Assembly (NCBI GenBank): GCA_021162325.1
Contig: JAGGYV010000325.1
Location: 1 to 14,448, forward strand
Source: Desulfobacteraceae bacterium
Lineage (GTDB): Bacteria; Desulfobacterota; Desulfobacteria; Desulfobacterales; Desulfosalsimonadaceae
Reading direction: 5' to 3'
Length of the DNA: 14,448 nt
Made by a program: the position numbers and the translations under genes. The notes below the pieces were generated by a model that was given only the letters and a program-made list of their open reading frames with translations, was not told the DNA's origin and ran no database searches. Shown here one piece after another: positions 1-6,619 of the stretch; the stretch's first letter is position 1; each line of letters begins with the position of its first letter.

Positions 1-371
1 CCACTATCATTAAAAAACTCAGGGCGAAGTTTGGTGAGTCGTTAGATATCATTGCCCTGGGAACAAACGCCATTGCGACATCACAAATGCTGAAGGCAAA
101 AGCCAATCGCGGGGCATCGGGTGAAAACGCCATTGTGCAGACCGTTAAGCAGGTGGATTTGATCATTGGACCCATCGGGATTGTGATGGCTAATTCTATG
201 ATGGGTGAGGTGACACCTGGGATGGCTGAAGCCGTAACATCGTGTCCGGCTAAAAAAGTCCTTTTGCCGCTGTCCCGGGAGAATGTAGAGATTGTCGGTA
301 CGGCAGCTATGCCGCTGCCGCACCTGATTGATGAATTAATAGAAAAACATTTAAACCATATTAAAATATAA
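1..371 (+). CDS. DUF3842 family protein, 5'-truncated by window edge
   Basis: The open frame starts at base 3 with no start codon, so the N-terminus lies outside the window; 122 residues are visible before the TAA at 369-371. The readable part matches the DUF3842 family: a GTNAIAT segment near the start, then a GASGENA stretch, a DLIIGPIGIVMANSM core, and a TPGMAEAV helix. The family is about 135-140 residues long, so only a short N-terminal piece is missing, probably the glycine-rich strand-loop of a Rossmann-like fold. The biochemical function of DUF3842 is unknown. The stop lies 12 bases before the cooT-like ATG, so the two are very probably cotranscribed. Family assignment is from recognition of the conserved segments; function is not claimed. 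Confidence 0.85.
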   Translation, partial: TIIKKLRAKFGESLDIIALGTNAIATSQMLKAKANRGASGENAIVQTVKQVDLIIGPIGIVMANSMMGEVTPGMAEAVTSCPAKKVLLPLSRENVEIVGTAAMPLPHLIDELIEKHLNHIKI

Positions 372-383
372 GGAAATAGGAAA

Positions 384-572
384 ATGTGTGAAGCCAGTGC
401 ATACGTAATTGACGGAGATAATCAGGAATTGATTATGGAAGCGGTTGACAGTGTTGAACCTGAAGACGGCGGGTATAAACTGATTAATATTTTCGGTGAA
501 CAAAAATTTGTAAAAGGGACGATTCACTCTTTGTCTTTGGTGGATCATAAGGTGTTCTTAACAAAATCGTAA
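384..572 (+). CDS. CooT-family nickel-binding protein
   Basis: A 62-residue protein beginning MCEASAYVI, with Cys at position 2. CooT proteins are about 60-70 residues, form homodimers, and bind Ni(II) through this conserved Cys2; in Rhodospirillum rubrum CooT helps mature carbon monoxide dehydrogenase. The rest of the chain also fits the family: an acidic VEPEDGGYKL turn, INIFGEQK, and a C-terminal VDHKVFL strand. The start is supported by AAGGA at 370-374, nine bases upstream. No CODH gene is visible here, so the nickel target is unknown. The stop codon TAA (570-572) directly abuts the ATG of the next gene (573), implying translational coupling. Older annotations call this family a predicted RNA-binding protein. 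Confidence 0.85.
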   Translation: MCEASAYVIDGDNQELIMEAVDSVEPEDGGYKLINIFGEQKFVKGTIHSLSLVDHKVFLTKS

Positions 573-2300
573 ATGAAAATTACCATCGCCAAAACAGCGG
601 GCTTCTGCATGGGCGTTCGCCGGGCCGTTGAGTTGGCTTTAGACGCATCCAACCGGACAAATGGCCCCATATGCACCTATGGCCCCCTTATTCATAACCC
701 CCAGGTCCTGAATATCCTTGAGGAAAAAGGGATATCTGTTATTCGGAAGATCCCGGAATCAGGTTCCGGCACCGTTCTGATCAGAGCTCACGGCGTTCCG
801 CCGGAAGACCGGGAAAAGTTGAAAAAGGCCGGGTTTAACGTCATTGATGCCACCTGTCCCAAAGTCATCAAAGTGCAGTCCATTATCGCCAAACATTCAA
901 AGCAGGGATATGCGGTCATTATTGTTGGTGACCGTGTGCATCCGGAAGTAATCGGTTTGCTCGGCTATGCCGGTGAAAATGGGCATGTGGCTGAAAATAT
1001 GGATGCCCTGTACGCACTACCGGAATTTAATAAGGCGATTATTGTTGCCCAGACCACCCAGAACAAAATTTTTTTTGAAGAAGTTATCGCGTGGGTCCAA
1101 ACCTGCCATCAGAATTATCAGGTGTTTAATACCATCTGTGACTCCACTGAAAGCCGTCAGAAGGATGTAAAGAATCTTGCGCAACAAGTTGATGCGGTGG
1201 TTGTGGTCGGCGGGTATGAGAGCGGGAATACGAAGCGTCTTTTTGATATCGCCTTAGATGCCGGAAAAGCAGCTGTTCATATTGAAACTGAGGCGGAATT
1301 GGATATCAATCAGCTGGGCAACCCCCGGCATATTGCCATCACCGCAGGCGCATCGACGCCTAACTGGATTATCAAGCGTGTTTACAGGGAACTTGAAAAT
1401 CGAATGATGCGTCATGGTCGACTCTTCAGCCGGTGGCGATTTTTCATCCATCGGAATTTTCTTCTTTCAAACATATATCTGGCCATGGGCGCCGGATGTC
1501 TGACGTATGCAGCGGCCATGCTTCAGGGGATTAAGCCTGCGTTGTCCACTATATTGATGGCGGTTTTATACCTGCTGTGTATGCATACATTTAATAATTT
1601 GCTTGATATTACTTCCGACCGCTATAATGATCCGGACCGGGCCACTTTTTATCAACAGAACCGAACCCTTCTTTCTGTTTTAACCGGTTTATTCGGCCTA
1701 TGCGGTTTGCTGATCGCCTATAAGATGGGGCCACTGTTTTTGTTGCTTCTGTTGTGCATGAGTTTTATGGGGATCGTATATATCATCAGTCTGGTGCCCC
1801 AAAGTATTGCCGCCGGGTTTAATCCAAAAATCAGAGATATTCCCGGATCTAAAACCGTTCTTGTGGGCATGGCCTGGGGAATTGTAACGACAATTGTGCC
1901 GGCCCTTTACGGATTCGGTCAGATTCGACTGGTCACGGCGCTGATTTTTTTTTGGTGTGTCATTTTCGTTTTTGTGCGGACGGCGTTTTTTGATATACTG
2001 GATATTCAGGGCAGCCGGATTGTGGGCAAGGAAACAATTCCCATTGTGCTGGGTGAAAAAAAAACCATGGGGCTGTTAAAGAATTTATCCGGCCTGATGA
2101 TGATTGTGCTGTGTATTGCCAGTGCTGTTGGACTTGTTTCAACGCTCGGATACCTGTTGAGTCTCTGTCCATTGTCCATGCTGATGTTTTTATCTGCCTA
2201 TGAGCAGGGCGGGATTCCATCCGGGCTGCGGCAGGGTTTTTTAATGGAAAGTCATTTTATTTTGGCGGGGTTGCTTACCGCCCTCTGGTCCCTGATATAA
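573..2300 (+). CDS. ispH: IspH-UbiA fusion: HMBPP reductase joined to a membrane prenyltransferase
   Basis: One uninterrupted 575-residue frame encodes two enzymes. Residues 1-280 are a complete IspH/LytB, which reduces HMBPP to IPP and DMAPP with a [4Fe-4S] cluster. The three cluster cysteines are C12 (GFCMGV), C95 (DATCPK) and C189 (NTICDST); substrate-site residues H41, H73, H123, E125, T161-T162, S217/N219 and S261 are in place. After a basic linker (about 281-298) residues 299-575 form about eight or nine membrane helices typical of UbiA prenyltransferases. The first Asp-rich motif is N341-N342-xx-D345-xxx-D349, the second D474-xx-D477 followed by GKETIP (485-490). One usual Asp of each motif is altered (N342, S481). 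The ATG abuts the upstream stop and has no clear Shine-Dalgarno, so coupling is likely. The prenyl acceptor is unknown; menaquinone or another lipid quinone is one possibility. Confidence 0.92.
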   Translation: MKITIAKTAGFCMGVRRAVELALDASNRTNGPICTYGPLIHNPQVLNILEEKGISVIRKIPESGSGTVLIRAHGVPPEDREKLKKAGFNVIDATCPKVIKVQSIIAKHSKQGYAVIIVGDRVHPEVIGLLGYAGENGHVAENMDALYALPEFNKAIIVAQTTQNKIFFEEVIAWVQTCHQNYQVFNTICDSTESRQKDVKNLAQQVDAVVVVGGYESGNTKRLFDIALDAGKAAVHIETEAELDINQLGNPRHIAITAGASTPNWIIKRVYRELENRMMRHGRLFSRWRFFIHRNFLLSNIYLAMGAGCLTYAAAMLQGIKPALSTILMAVLYLLCMHTFNNLLDITSDRYNDPDRATFYQQNRTLLSVLTGLFGLCGLLIAYKMGPLFLLLLLCMSFMGIVYIISLVPQSIAAGFNPKIRDIPGSKTVLVGMAWGIVTTIVPALYGFGQIRLVTALIFFWCVIFVFVRTAFFDILDIQGSRIVGKETIPIVLGEKKTMGLLKNLSGLMMIVLCIASAVGLVSTLGYLLSLCPLSMLMFLSAYEQGGIPSGLRQGFLMESHFILAGLLTALWSLI

Positions 2301-2308
2301 ATGGCATT

Positions 2309-2417
2309 GTTAAAAGTTCCATCTACTGCGTTGTAGCGATTTTTCAGGCACTCAATATACGACTTGTATTATTTCGAGCCTGAAAAATCACTACGCCTTG
2401 TATATAGACCTTTTAAC
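2309..2417. repeat. Inverted-repeat element (MITE-like) after ispH-ubiA
   Basis: A 109-bp imperfect palindrome. Outer arms GTTAAAAG (2309-2316) and CTTTTAAC (2410-2417) are perfect, and similarity continues inward to 15 of 18 positions. An inner pair of 17-base arms (2333-2349 and 2378-2394) matches except for one C/T difference. It starts 9 bases after the ispH-ubiA stop and contains no gene. It would form a long hairpin in the 3' untranslated mRNA. Confidence 0.75.
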
Positions 2418-2593
2418 TGTGCTATTCCAGCAGAGTTATATCTTGGTATTGCGTAGCCTCTATTTTCCCCTTAGCCCTGCCCTTTAAAAGTACGCAATCA
2501 TAGATGGATAATTTGCATGCTTTGCCAAATTCTATGGTATTGGTGAAATTTTTATCTTTGCCATTCAATCAGACAAACTTGGATATTGCGTCG
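2418..2593. other. Gene-free stretch between repeat and terminator
   Basis: No credible coding frame is seen. Short complementary segments exist: ATTGCGTA pairs with TACGCAAT about 38 bases on (within about 2450-2505), and AATTTG pairs with CAAATT near 2510-2532. This could be the body of a small RNA ending at the 2594-2631 terminator, but no convincing promoter was identified. Confidence 0.3.
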
Positions 2594-2631
2594 GCCGGAT
2601 TAGCTCGTAGAGCGTAATCCGGCTTTTTTTT
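2594..2631 (+). terminator. Rho-independent terminator
   Basis: Arms GCCGGATTAGCTC (2594-2606) and GAGC-G-TAATCCGGC (2610-2623) give a 13-bp stem with one bulged G and a GTA loop, followed by eight T residues (2624-2631). It acts for + strand transcripts. It lies about 300 bases beyond the ispH-ubiA stop, so it ends either that operon's long 3' tail or a separate small transcript. Confidence 0.8.
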
Positions 2632-2678
2632 AATGAAATAAATGGCTATCATCTTCTTTTTTCCCTTCAGCCTTCAGC

Positions 2679-3293
2679 CTATTTTTTCCTTATCGTCGGT
2701 TCCGTTCCGGCGAGTAATCGTTTAATATTGTCTTTATGGCGGGTAATGATGGCCAGTGAGATAAAAAGCGTGCATCCGATTATGACTGGCGGCTGATGCA
2801 GCCAGAGGAGACTGATAGGAAGCGTTGCCGCCGCTGCCAGTGACCCGGCAGAAACACGGTTTGAAATAACGACCGTAATGATAAAAGCGACAAGTGATAT
2901 TGCTAAAGAAATGGGTGAAATAACCGCAAAACAGCCCGCAGCCGTCGCGACCCCTTTACCGCCGGTTTTAAATTTCAGGTAAACGGGGAACAGATGGCCG
3001 GAAAATGCAGAAATGGCGGTCAGCGCCATCCATATTTCTTTTAATCCATTTTCATATTCCTGGCTGACAGATGCTGCAATCAGTACGGGAATGGCCCCTT
3101 TTAAAACATCACAAGCCAGCGTGGCAAGGCCTAAGCGCCATCCCCCGGCTCTTTTTGCATTGGTCGCGCCGATATTGCCGCTGCCGATTTTTCTAAGATC
3201 CTGGGCGGTAAATATTTTTGCAAAGACCAGTCCAAAGGGAATGGCGCCGGTCAGGTAAGCGAAAATACAGAGATATATTATGGTCATAGTCAT
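2679..3293 (-). CDS. plsY: Glycerol-3-phosphate acyltransferase PlsY
   Basis: A 204-residue membrane protein of normal PlsY length. PlsY transfers the acyl group of acyl-phosphate to sn-glycerol-3-phosphate, making lysophosphatidate at the cytoplasmic membrane, the first step of phospholipid synthesis. All signature segments are present in order: GSGNIGATN (37-45), D62-xx-KG (62-66), GHLFPVY (99-105) with GGKGVAT (111-117), and HKDNIKRLLAGTE (186-198). Hydrophobic segments fill the intervening regions, consistent with about seven helices. The chosen ATG is the first of two close ones (residues 1 and 3); neither has a strong Shine-Dalgarno, so the start is uncertain by two residues. It stands alone, with the repeat-flanked GIY-YIG unit upstream. 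Confidence 0.95.
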   Translation of the reverse strand: MTMTIIYLCIFAYLTGAIPFGLVFAKIFTAQDLRKIGSGNIGATNAKRAGGWRLGLATLACDVLKGAIPVLIAASVSQEYENGLKEIWMALTAISAFSGHLFPVYLKFKTGGKGVATAAGCFAVISPISLAISLVAFIITVVISNRVSAGSLAAAATLPISLLWLHQPPVIIGCTLFISLAIITRHKDNIKRLLAGTEPTIRKK

Positions 3294-3348
3294 TTTTTAA
3301 TACCGCACAATGGCATTTCGTGGGATTATATTAATTTTTCGTTTTCAG

Positions 3349-3418
3349 TCATTGCGAGGGAGGCACGACCAAAGCAATCCCCTTGTTGTTTCGAGTATTT
3401 CACTTTGCTCGTAATGAT
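3349..3418. repeat. Palindromic repeat, left copy
   Basis: TCATTGCGAG (3349-3358) is matched in inverse by CTCGTAATGA (3409-3418) with one difference. The internal sequence is the same repeat family as at 3807-3904. It lies 67 bases past the stop of the GIY-YIG gene. Confidence 0.65.
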
Positions 3419-3485
3419 ATTCCCGGGCTTTATAATTCAATAGATCATATTTTGTCATTCTCAATATACACAAATCTGTTCAAGG

Positions 3486-3773
3486 TTAAATGCTATCATA
3501 TAAATCATCCCAATTCGGATTCATCTTTTCAATTAAATCAATTTTCTTTTTTCTTGAGCCGCCCTTTATCTGTTTTTCTCTTTTGATGGCATTGGTTGGG
3601 TCATCATAGATCTCATAATAAACCAGTTTTGTAATATTATACCTTTTTGTAAAACCATCAAACAGTTTTTGTTTATGTTCAAAAATCCTTTTTTTCAGGT
3701 TGCCGGTAACACCTGTATATAATGTCGTATGGTGTCTATTGGTCATGATATAGAGATAATATTGTTTGTTCAT
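3486..3773 (-). CDS. Small GIY-YIG nuclease-domain protein
   Basis: A stand-alone GIY-YIG domain of 95 residues in the UvrC-like/COG2827 group. The first motif is YLYIMTN (residues 6-12), the second LYTGVTGNLKKRIFEHK (18-34), with conserved Arg and Glu-His-Lys. The C-terminal half (TKRYNITKLVYYE, AIKREKQIKGGSR, NPNWDDLY) is typical of the family. Such proteins are predicted metal-dependent endonucleases; most have no known role. An upstream ATG at 3819-3821 would add 16 residues, but that stretch runs into the repeat at 3807-3904 and the family normally starts at MNKQYYLY, so the start at 3773 is preferred. No good Shine-Dalgarno is seen. AT-rich, lysine-rich coding contrasts with the neighbours, which suggests acquisition. 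It is framed by inverted repeats. Confidence 0.85.
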   Translation of the reverse strand: MNKQYYLYIMTNRHHTTLYTGVTGNLKKRIFEHKQKLFDGFTKRYNITKLVYYEIYDDPTNAIKREKQIKGGSRKKKIDLIEKMNPNWDDLYDSI

Positions 3774-3806
3774 TGATAAACTTTGAAATGCGATTTTCTT
3801 TTTTAT

Positions 3807-3904
3807 GTTACTGCGAGCCACGCCGCTATCGTCGCAGGGACGGCAACGACCGAAGCCGTTTCATGCCATGGGGATTGCTTCGGTCGTGCCTCCCTCGCAA
3901 TGAC
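3807..3904. repeat. Palindromic repeat, right copy, with long inner hairpin
   Basis: The ends GTTACTGCGAG (3807-3817) and CTCGCAATGAC (3894-3904) pair at 9 of 11 positions. Inside, 3842-3856 pairs with 3877-3890 as a 14-bp stem with one bulged A. It starts 33 bases upstream of the GIY-YIG start codon, so it may form part of that gene's leader. Confidence 0.7.
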
Positions 3905-4034
3905 AGTAAGTATAGATCGTTTGAGTGATTTCTCGTGTCTGTCCTGGTAAATTGTGATATCAATTATAGCTTAGCGAGCTTAAAGATCAAGAAACATGAA
4001 ATTATCTATTTAACAGTCTGTTAAGGAACTTTTT

Positions 4035-4304
4035 TTGGAACCGATCGAAATACCCATTGACGGGGTCCTGGACCTGCATACGTTCAACCCCAAAGAAGTC
4101 AAACCGTTGCTCTATGATTATATCTCCGCCTGCCGGGATAAAACGATTTTTTCCCTGCGGATTATTCATGGCAAAGGGACCGGTGTATTGAAAAAACGGG
4201 TGCAGGGGATTTTAAACGCCCATCCGGATGTGATTTCGATTGCTGATGCGCCTGCCCAGGCCGGGGGGTGGGGAGCGACACTGGTGGCGTTGAAAAAAAT
4301 ATAA
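4035..4304 (+). CDS. Smr-domain protein (TTG start)
   Basis: An 89-residue stand-alone Smr (small MutS-related) domain. Hallmarks are LDLHTF (D13-L14-H15), HGKGTG (45-50) followed by VLKK, and GGWGATLV (77-84). Smr domains are nicking endonucleases or RNA-binding/cleaving modules linked to recombination control, repair or ribosome rescue; which applies to this short form is unknown. The start is TTG at 4035, chosen because AAGGAA (4023-4028) sits six bases upstream and because no ATG precedes the conserved region. The stop lies 4 bases before the ATG of the MFS gene, so the two form a unit. Confidence 0.85.
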   Translation: MEPIEIPIDGVLDLHTFNPKEVKPLLYDYISACRDKTIFSLRIIHGKGTGVLKKRVQGILNAHPDVISIADAPAQAGGWGATLVALKKI

Positions 4305-4308
4305 GAGT

Positions 4309-5496
4309 ATGGAAAAAATCGATAAAAAAATATTTACCGCCCTGTTTTTTTCCCTGTTTGCTGCCGTCACCGGTGTGGGGATTGTTGTCCCGTTGCTTCC
4401 GGTATATGCCCACAGTCTGGGGGCCAGCGGTTTCTATATCGCGCTGATTTTCGGCGGTTTTTCGTTGACCCGGACGTTTTTTCTCCCATGGTTTGGAAAA
4501 TTATCCGATCAAAAGGGGCGGAAACCGTTTATTACGTTTGGCCTTTTTTCTTATTTTATCATCTCTGTGGCTTTTATCTTTTTTCAGGATATCAAAGGAT
4601 TGATCCTGCTTCGCGCGATTCAGGGAATTGCTTCGGCCATGATTATGCCGGTTGCCCAGGCCTATATTGGAGACATTACCCCAAGAGGCAAAGAAGGCAT
4701 TGCCATGGGAATGTTTAATATGTCCGTGTTTTTAGGGTTGAGCATCGGGCCGCTGCTGGGCGGCGGCATCAAGGATTATTTCAGTCTCCAGGCCGCATTT
4801 GGTGCGATGGCGGCATTGTCTTTTGTCGCATTTTGTTTAAGTTTTTTCTTTTTACCCCCTACGCAGGCGGAACAAACCGTTATTAAGGTTTATCAGCCCA
4901 CCCCATGGGGACGTCTGTTGCGGGATCGGGATATTGTCAGCATTTCGTTTTTTCGGTTTGTGTATACCACCTGTATAGGGATTATCTGGGGGTTTTTGCC
5001 GGTTTACGGTGATATGAATTTTGCGCTGTCGAGTTCAGCCATAGGTGTCCTTGTTGTGATGGGTGTCTCTGTCAGCGGATTGATGCACATTCCTATGGGA
5101 GCGCTTGCTGACAGAATGGATAAGCGGGCCCTTGTCATCACCGGCGGGATGATCACTGTTGTTGCCATATTGCTGGTGGGAAAGGCGGACGGATTCCGGG
5201 GTTTGTTCTGGGCAAATGTTATCTTCGGCATTGGCGGCGGGATTTCCATGCCTGCTTTGATGGCCCTGGCGGTTATCAGCGGCAATAAAAACGAGGCCAT
5301 GGGAGCGGTCATGTCTCTGATCACCGTCGCCCATAGTCTGGGGATGCTTTGCGGATCTTTGTTGGCCGGTATCATTATGGATATTTTTGCATTGCAGTAT
5401 GCGTTTTATCTGGGGGCGTTTATCATGGCGGCGGGAACCATTGTTTTTATTTTAGCAATGTGTACAGGAACGGGGACGGTCACAAAGGTGACTTGA
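4309..5496 (+). CDS. MFS transporter, DHA1-like exporter
   Basis: A 395-residue protein with about twelve hydrophobic helices, the usual length for a 12-helix major facilitator. Motif A is clear in the first half, GKLSDQKGRK (63-72) between helices 2 and 3, and is echoed in the second half as GALADRMDKR (264-273). Motif B-like LRAIQGIASA (101-110) and motif C-like GLSIGPLLGG (143-152) point to the proton-driven drug/small-molecule antiporter branch. The substrate cannot be read from sequence. The ATG follows the smr stop by 4 bases with only a weak AAGAG upstream, so coupled translation is likely. Its stop codon is 3 bases from the stop codon of the convergent patatin gene. Confidence 0.88.
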   Translation: MEKIDKKIFTALFFSLFAAVTGVGIVVPLLPVYAHSLGASGFYIALIFGGFSLTRTFFLPWFGKLSDQKGRKPFITFGLFSYFIISVAFIFFQDIKGLILLRAIQGIASAMIMPVAQAYIGDITPRGKEGIAMGMFNMSVFLGLSIGPLLGGGIKDYFSLQAAFGAMAALSFVAFCLSFFFLPPTQAEQTVIKVYQPTPWGRLLRDRDIVSISFFRFVYTTCIGIIWGFLPVYGDMNFALSSSAIGVLVVMGVSVSGLMHIPMGALADRMDKRALVITGGMITVVAILLVGKADGFRGLFWANVIFGIGGGISMPALMALAVISGNKNEAMGAVMSLITVAHSLGMLCGSLLAGIIMDIFALQYAFYLGAFIMAAGTIVFILAMCTGTGTVTKVT

Positions 5497-5499
5497 TAT

Positions 5500-6615
5500 T
5501 TATGAAGACGGATGAGAATAAAAAATATGCCGGTGGGCGATCATCTCTTCAACCGGCCGGATCTGATCTTTTATCCGGCCGTTTCCCACACATTCCATAA
5601 ACGCCTCCGCCATGTCTGCCCCCATATCAACCGAAGTCTTCCAGTAGGCGATTCGTTCTTTGTCCTGCCGCTTGAATTTATAGAAATCATTGCGGTCCGG
5701 GATTTTTTTGTGCGGCAGGCGGTTTAAAAATTCACGAGAAGGGGTGATGAGCAGCACGTTATCCATATGATTTATGTTCGGCCTGCGCCAGGGGATTTGT
5801 TTGTCGAGCCAGCCGGGGATAATGCGGTTGGTAAAATGGGGATACAGCACAATGCCGGTGTTATTATTTAAAAACGGGATATCCAGGTGATAGTCGATCA
5901 CACCGCCGTCGCGGTAAACACCGGCCGGTGCACCAGCAATGTTTTGCACGCCGGCCATGACCAAAGGGATTGCCCCGGATGCCATGAGCGCGGGCTTTAA
6001 GTTTTTTTCGGTTAGCCCGACCCGGTGAATGGGAAATTCGTTCATGTTATAAAACGGCGGAAGATCACGGGAATCATGAAAAAGGACTCGCTCAAAAAAT
6101 ATTTTTAAAAATCTGCGGCTGACGGTATTTCCGATTGCTGCCAGCATCAGGCCGGGGATCAGAGATGTCTTTTTGTCATGACCGGTCAGACCTTTGCTGT
6201 GGACACTCATGATGTTTAACCGGAAACAGGGATGGGATAAAACAGCAGATTCGCCATTGCCATCCAGCATGTGGTTTAAAATTTTTTCGCTTTCCCAACT
6301 GACGTCTGCCGGGGAGGGTTTTGAATCATAGGTCTGGTTTATGTAAGCATTTTGAAGCCGGTCAATGGCAGCCAGCGGATCTTTTTGCGAAGCGGCTGCA
6401 AATCGCCAGGATCCAATGGATGAACCGATCAAAAACAGCGGGTCTTTCCGGTCCGCAAACCAATGGCCGAACAAAGTCCGGTCCAGATTGGCAAGAATTA
6501 GCCACTTGGGACCGCCGGCAGCACCTGCCACCACCTTGACGTCATCAGGTGTCAGTCCCGAATCCTTGATTTTTGCATAGGCGTTTTTACCGGCCCAGAG
6601 ATTTATATTTTTCAT
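5500..6615 (-). CDS. Patatin-like phospholipase/acyl hydrolase
   Basis: A 371-residue patatin-family protein with the Ser-Asp dyad: oxyanion segment GAAGGPKW (31-38), nucleophile elbow GSSIG (64-68, Ser66), and DGG (236-238, Asp236) followed by VIDYH. A middle segment ASGAIPLV is also typical of the family. Patatins hydrolyse lipid acyl esters; the natural substrate here is unknown. No signal peptide is evident, so a cytoplasmic location is inferred. The start MKNINLWAG is chosen because the longer frame (to 6723) would lie wholly inside the carboxylase gene and encodes an Arg-rich, unconserved extension. The chosen ATG lies 4 bases after the carboxylase stop, without its own clear Shine-Dalgarno, so translational coupling is likely. 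It is the last gene of the leftward cluster. Confidence 0.85.
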   Translation of the reverse strand: MKNINLWAGKNAYAKIKDSGLTPDDVKVVAGAAGGPKWLILANLDRTLFGHWFADRKDPLFLIGSSIGSWRFAAASQKDPLAAIDRLQNAYINQTYDSKPSPADVSWESEKILNHMLDGNGESAVLSHPCFRLNIMSVHSKGLTGHDKKTSLIPGLMLAAIGNTVSRRFLKIFFERVLFHDSRDLPPFYNMNEFPIHRVGLTEKNLKPALMASGAIPLVMAGVQNIAGAPAGVYRDGGVIDYHLDIPFLNNNTGIVLYPHFTNRIIPGWLDKQIPWRRPNINHMDNVLLITPSREFLNRLPHKKIPDRNDFYKFKRQDKERIAYWKTSVDMGADMAEAFMECVGNGRIKDQIRPVEEMIAHRHIFYSHPSS

Positions 6616-6619
6616 AATT

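Larger units (their letters stand above)
3348..3904. mobile_element. Candidate small mobile unit: GIY-YIG gene between 35-bp inverted repeats
   Basis: Bases 3348-3382 and 3870-3904 are inverted copies of each other, 35 bases with a single A/G difference, both with GTCATTGCGAG at the outer tip. They enclose a single GIY-YIG nuclease gene (3486-3773). No target-site duplication is visible (left flank TTTTCA, right flank AGTAAG). Each end is itself part of a palindromic repeat. The unit lies between plsY and smr and interrupts neither. Whether it moves is inference; it may instead be two ordinary dispersed repeats that happen to flank a nuclease gene. Confidence 0.45.

Noticed and set aside
840..1500. 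Possible frameshift or assembly join between IspH and UbiA domains
   Set aside because: The frame is open throughout, the linker is plausible, and both domains are complete, so a real fusion is the simpler reading.
3486..3773. GIY-YIG gene as a homing endonuclease of an intron or intein
   Set aside because: It lies between genes, no host gene is split, and the small COG2827-type domain lacks the DNA-binding extensions of homing enzymes.
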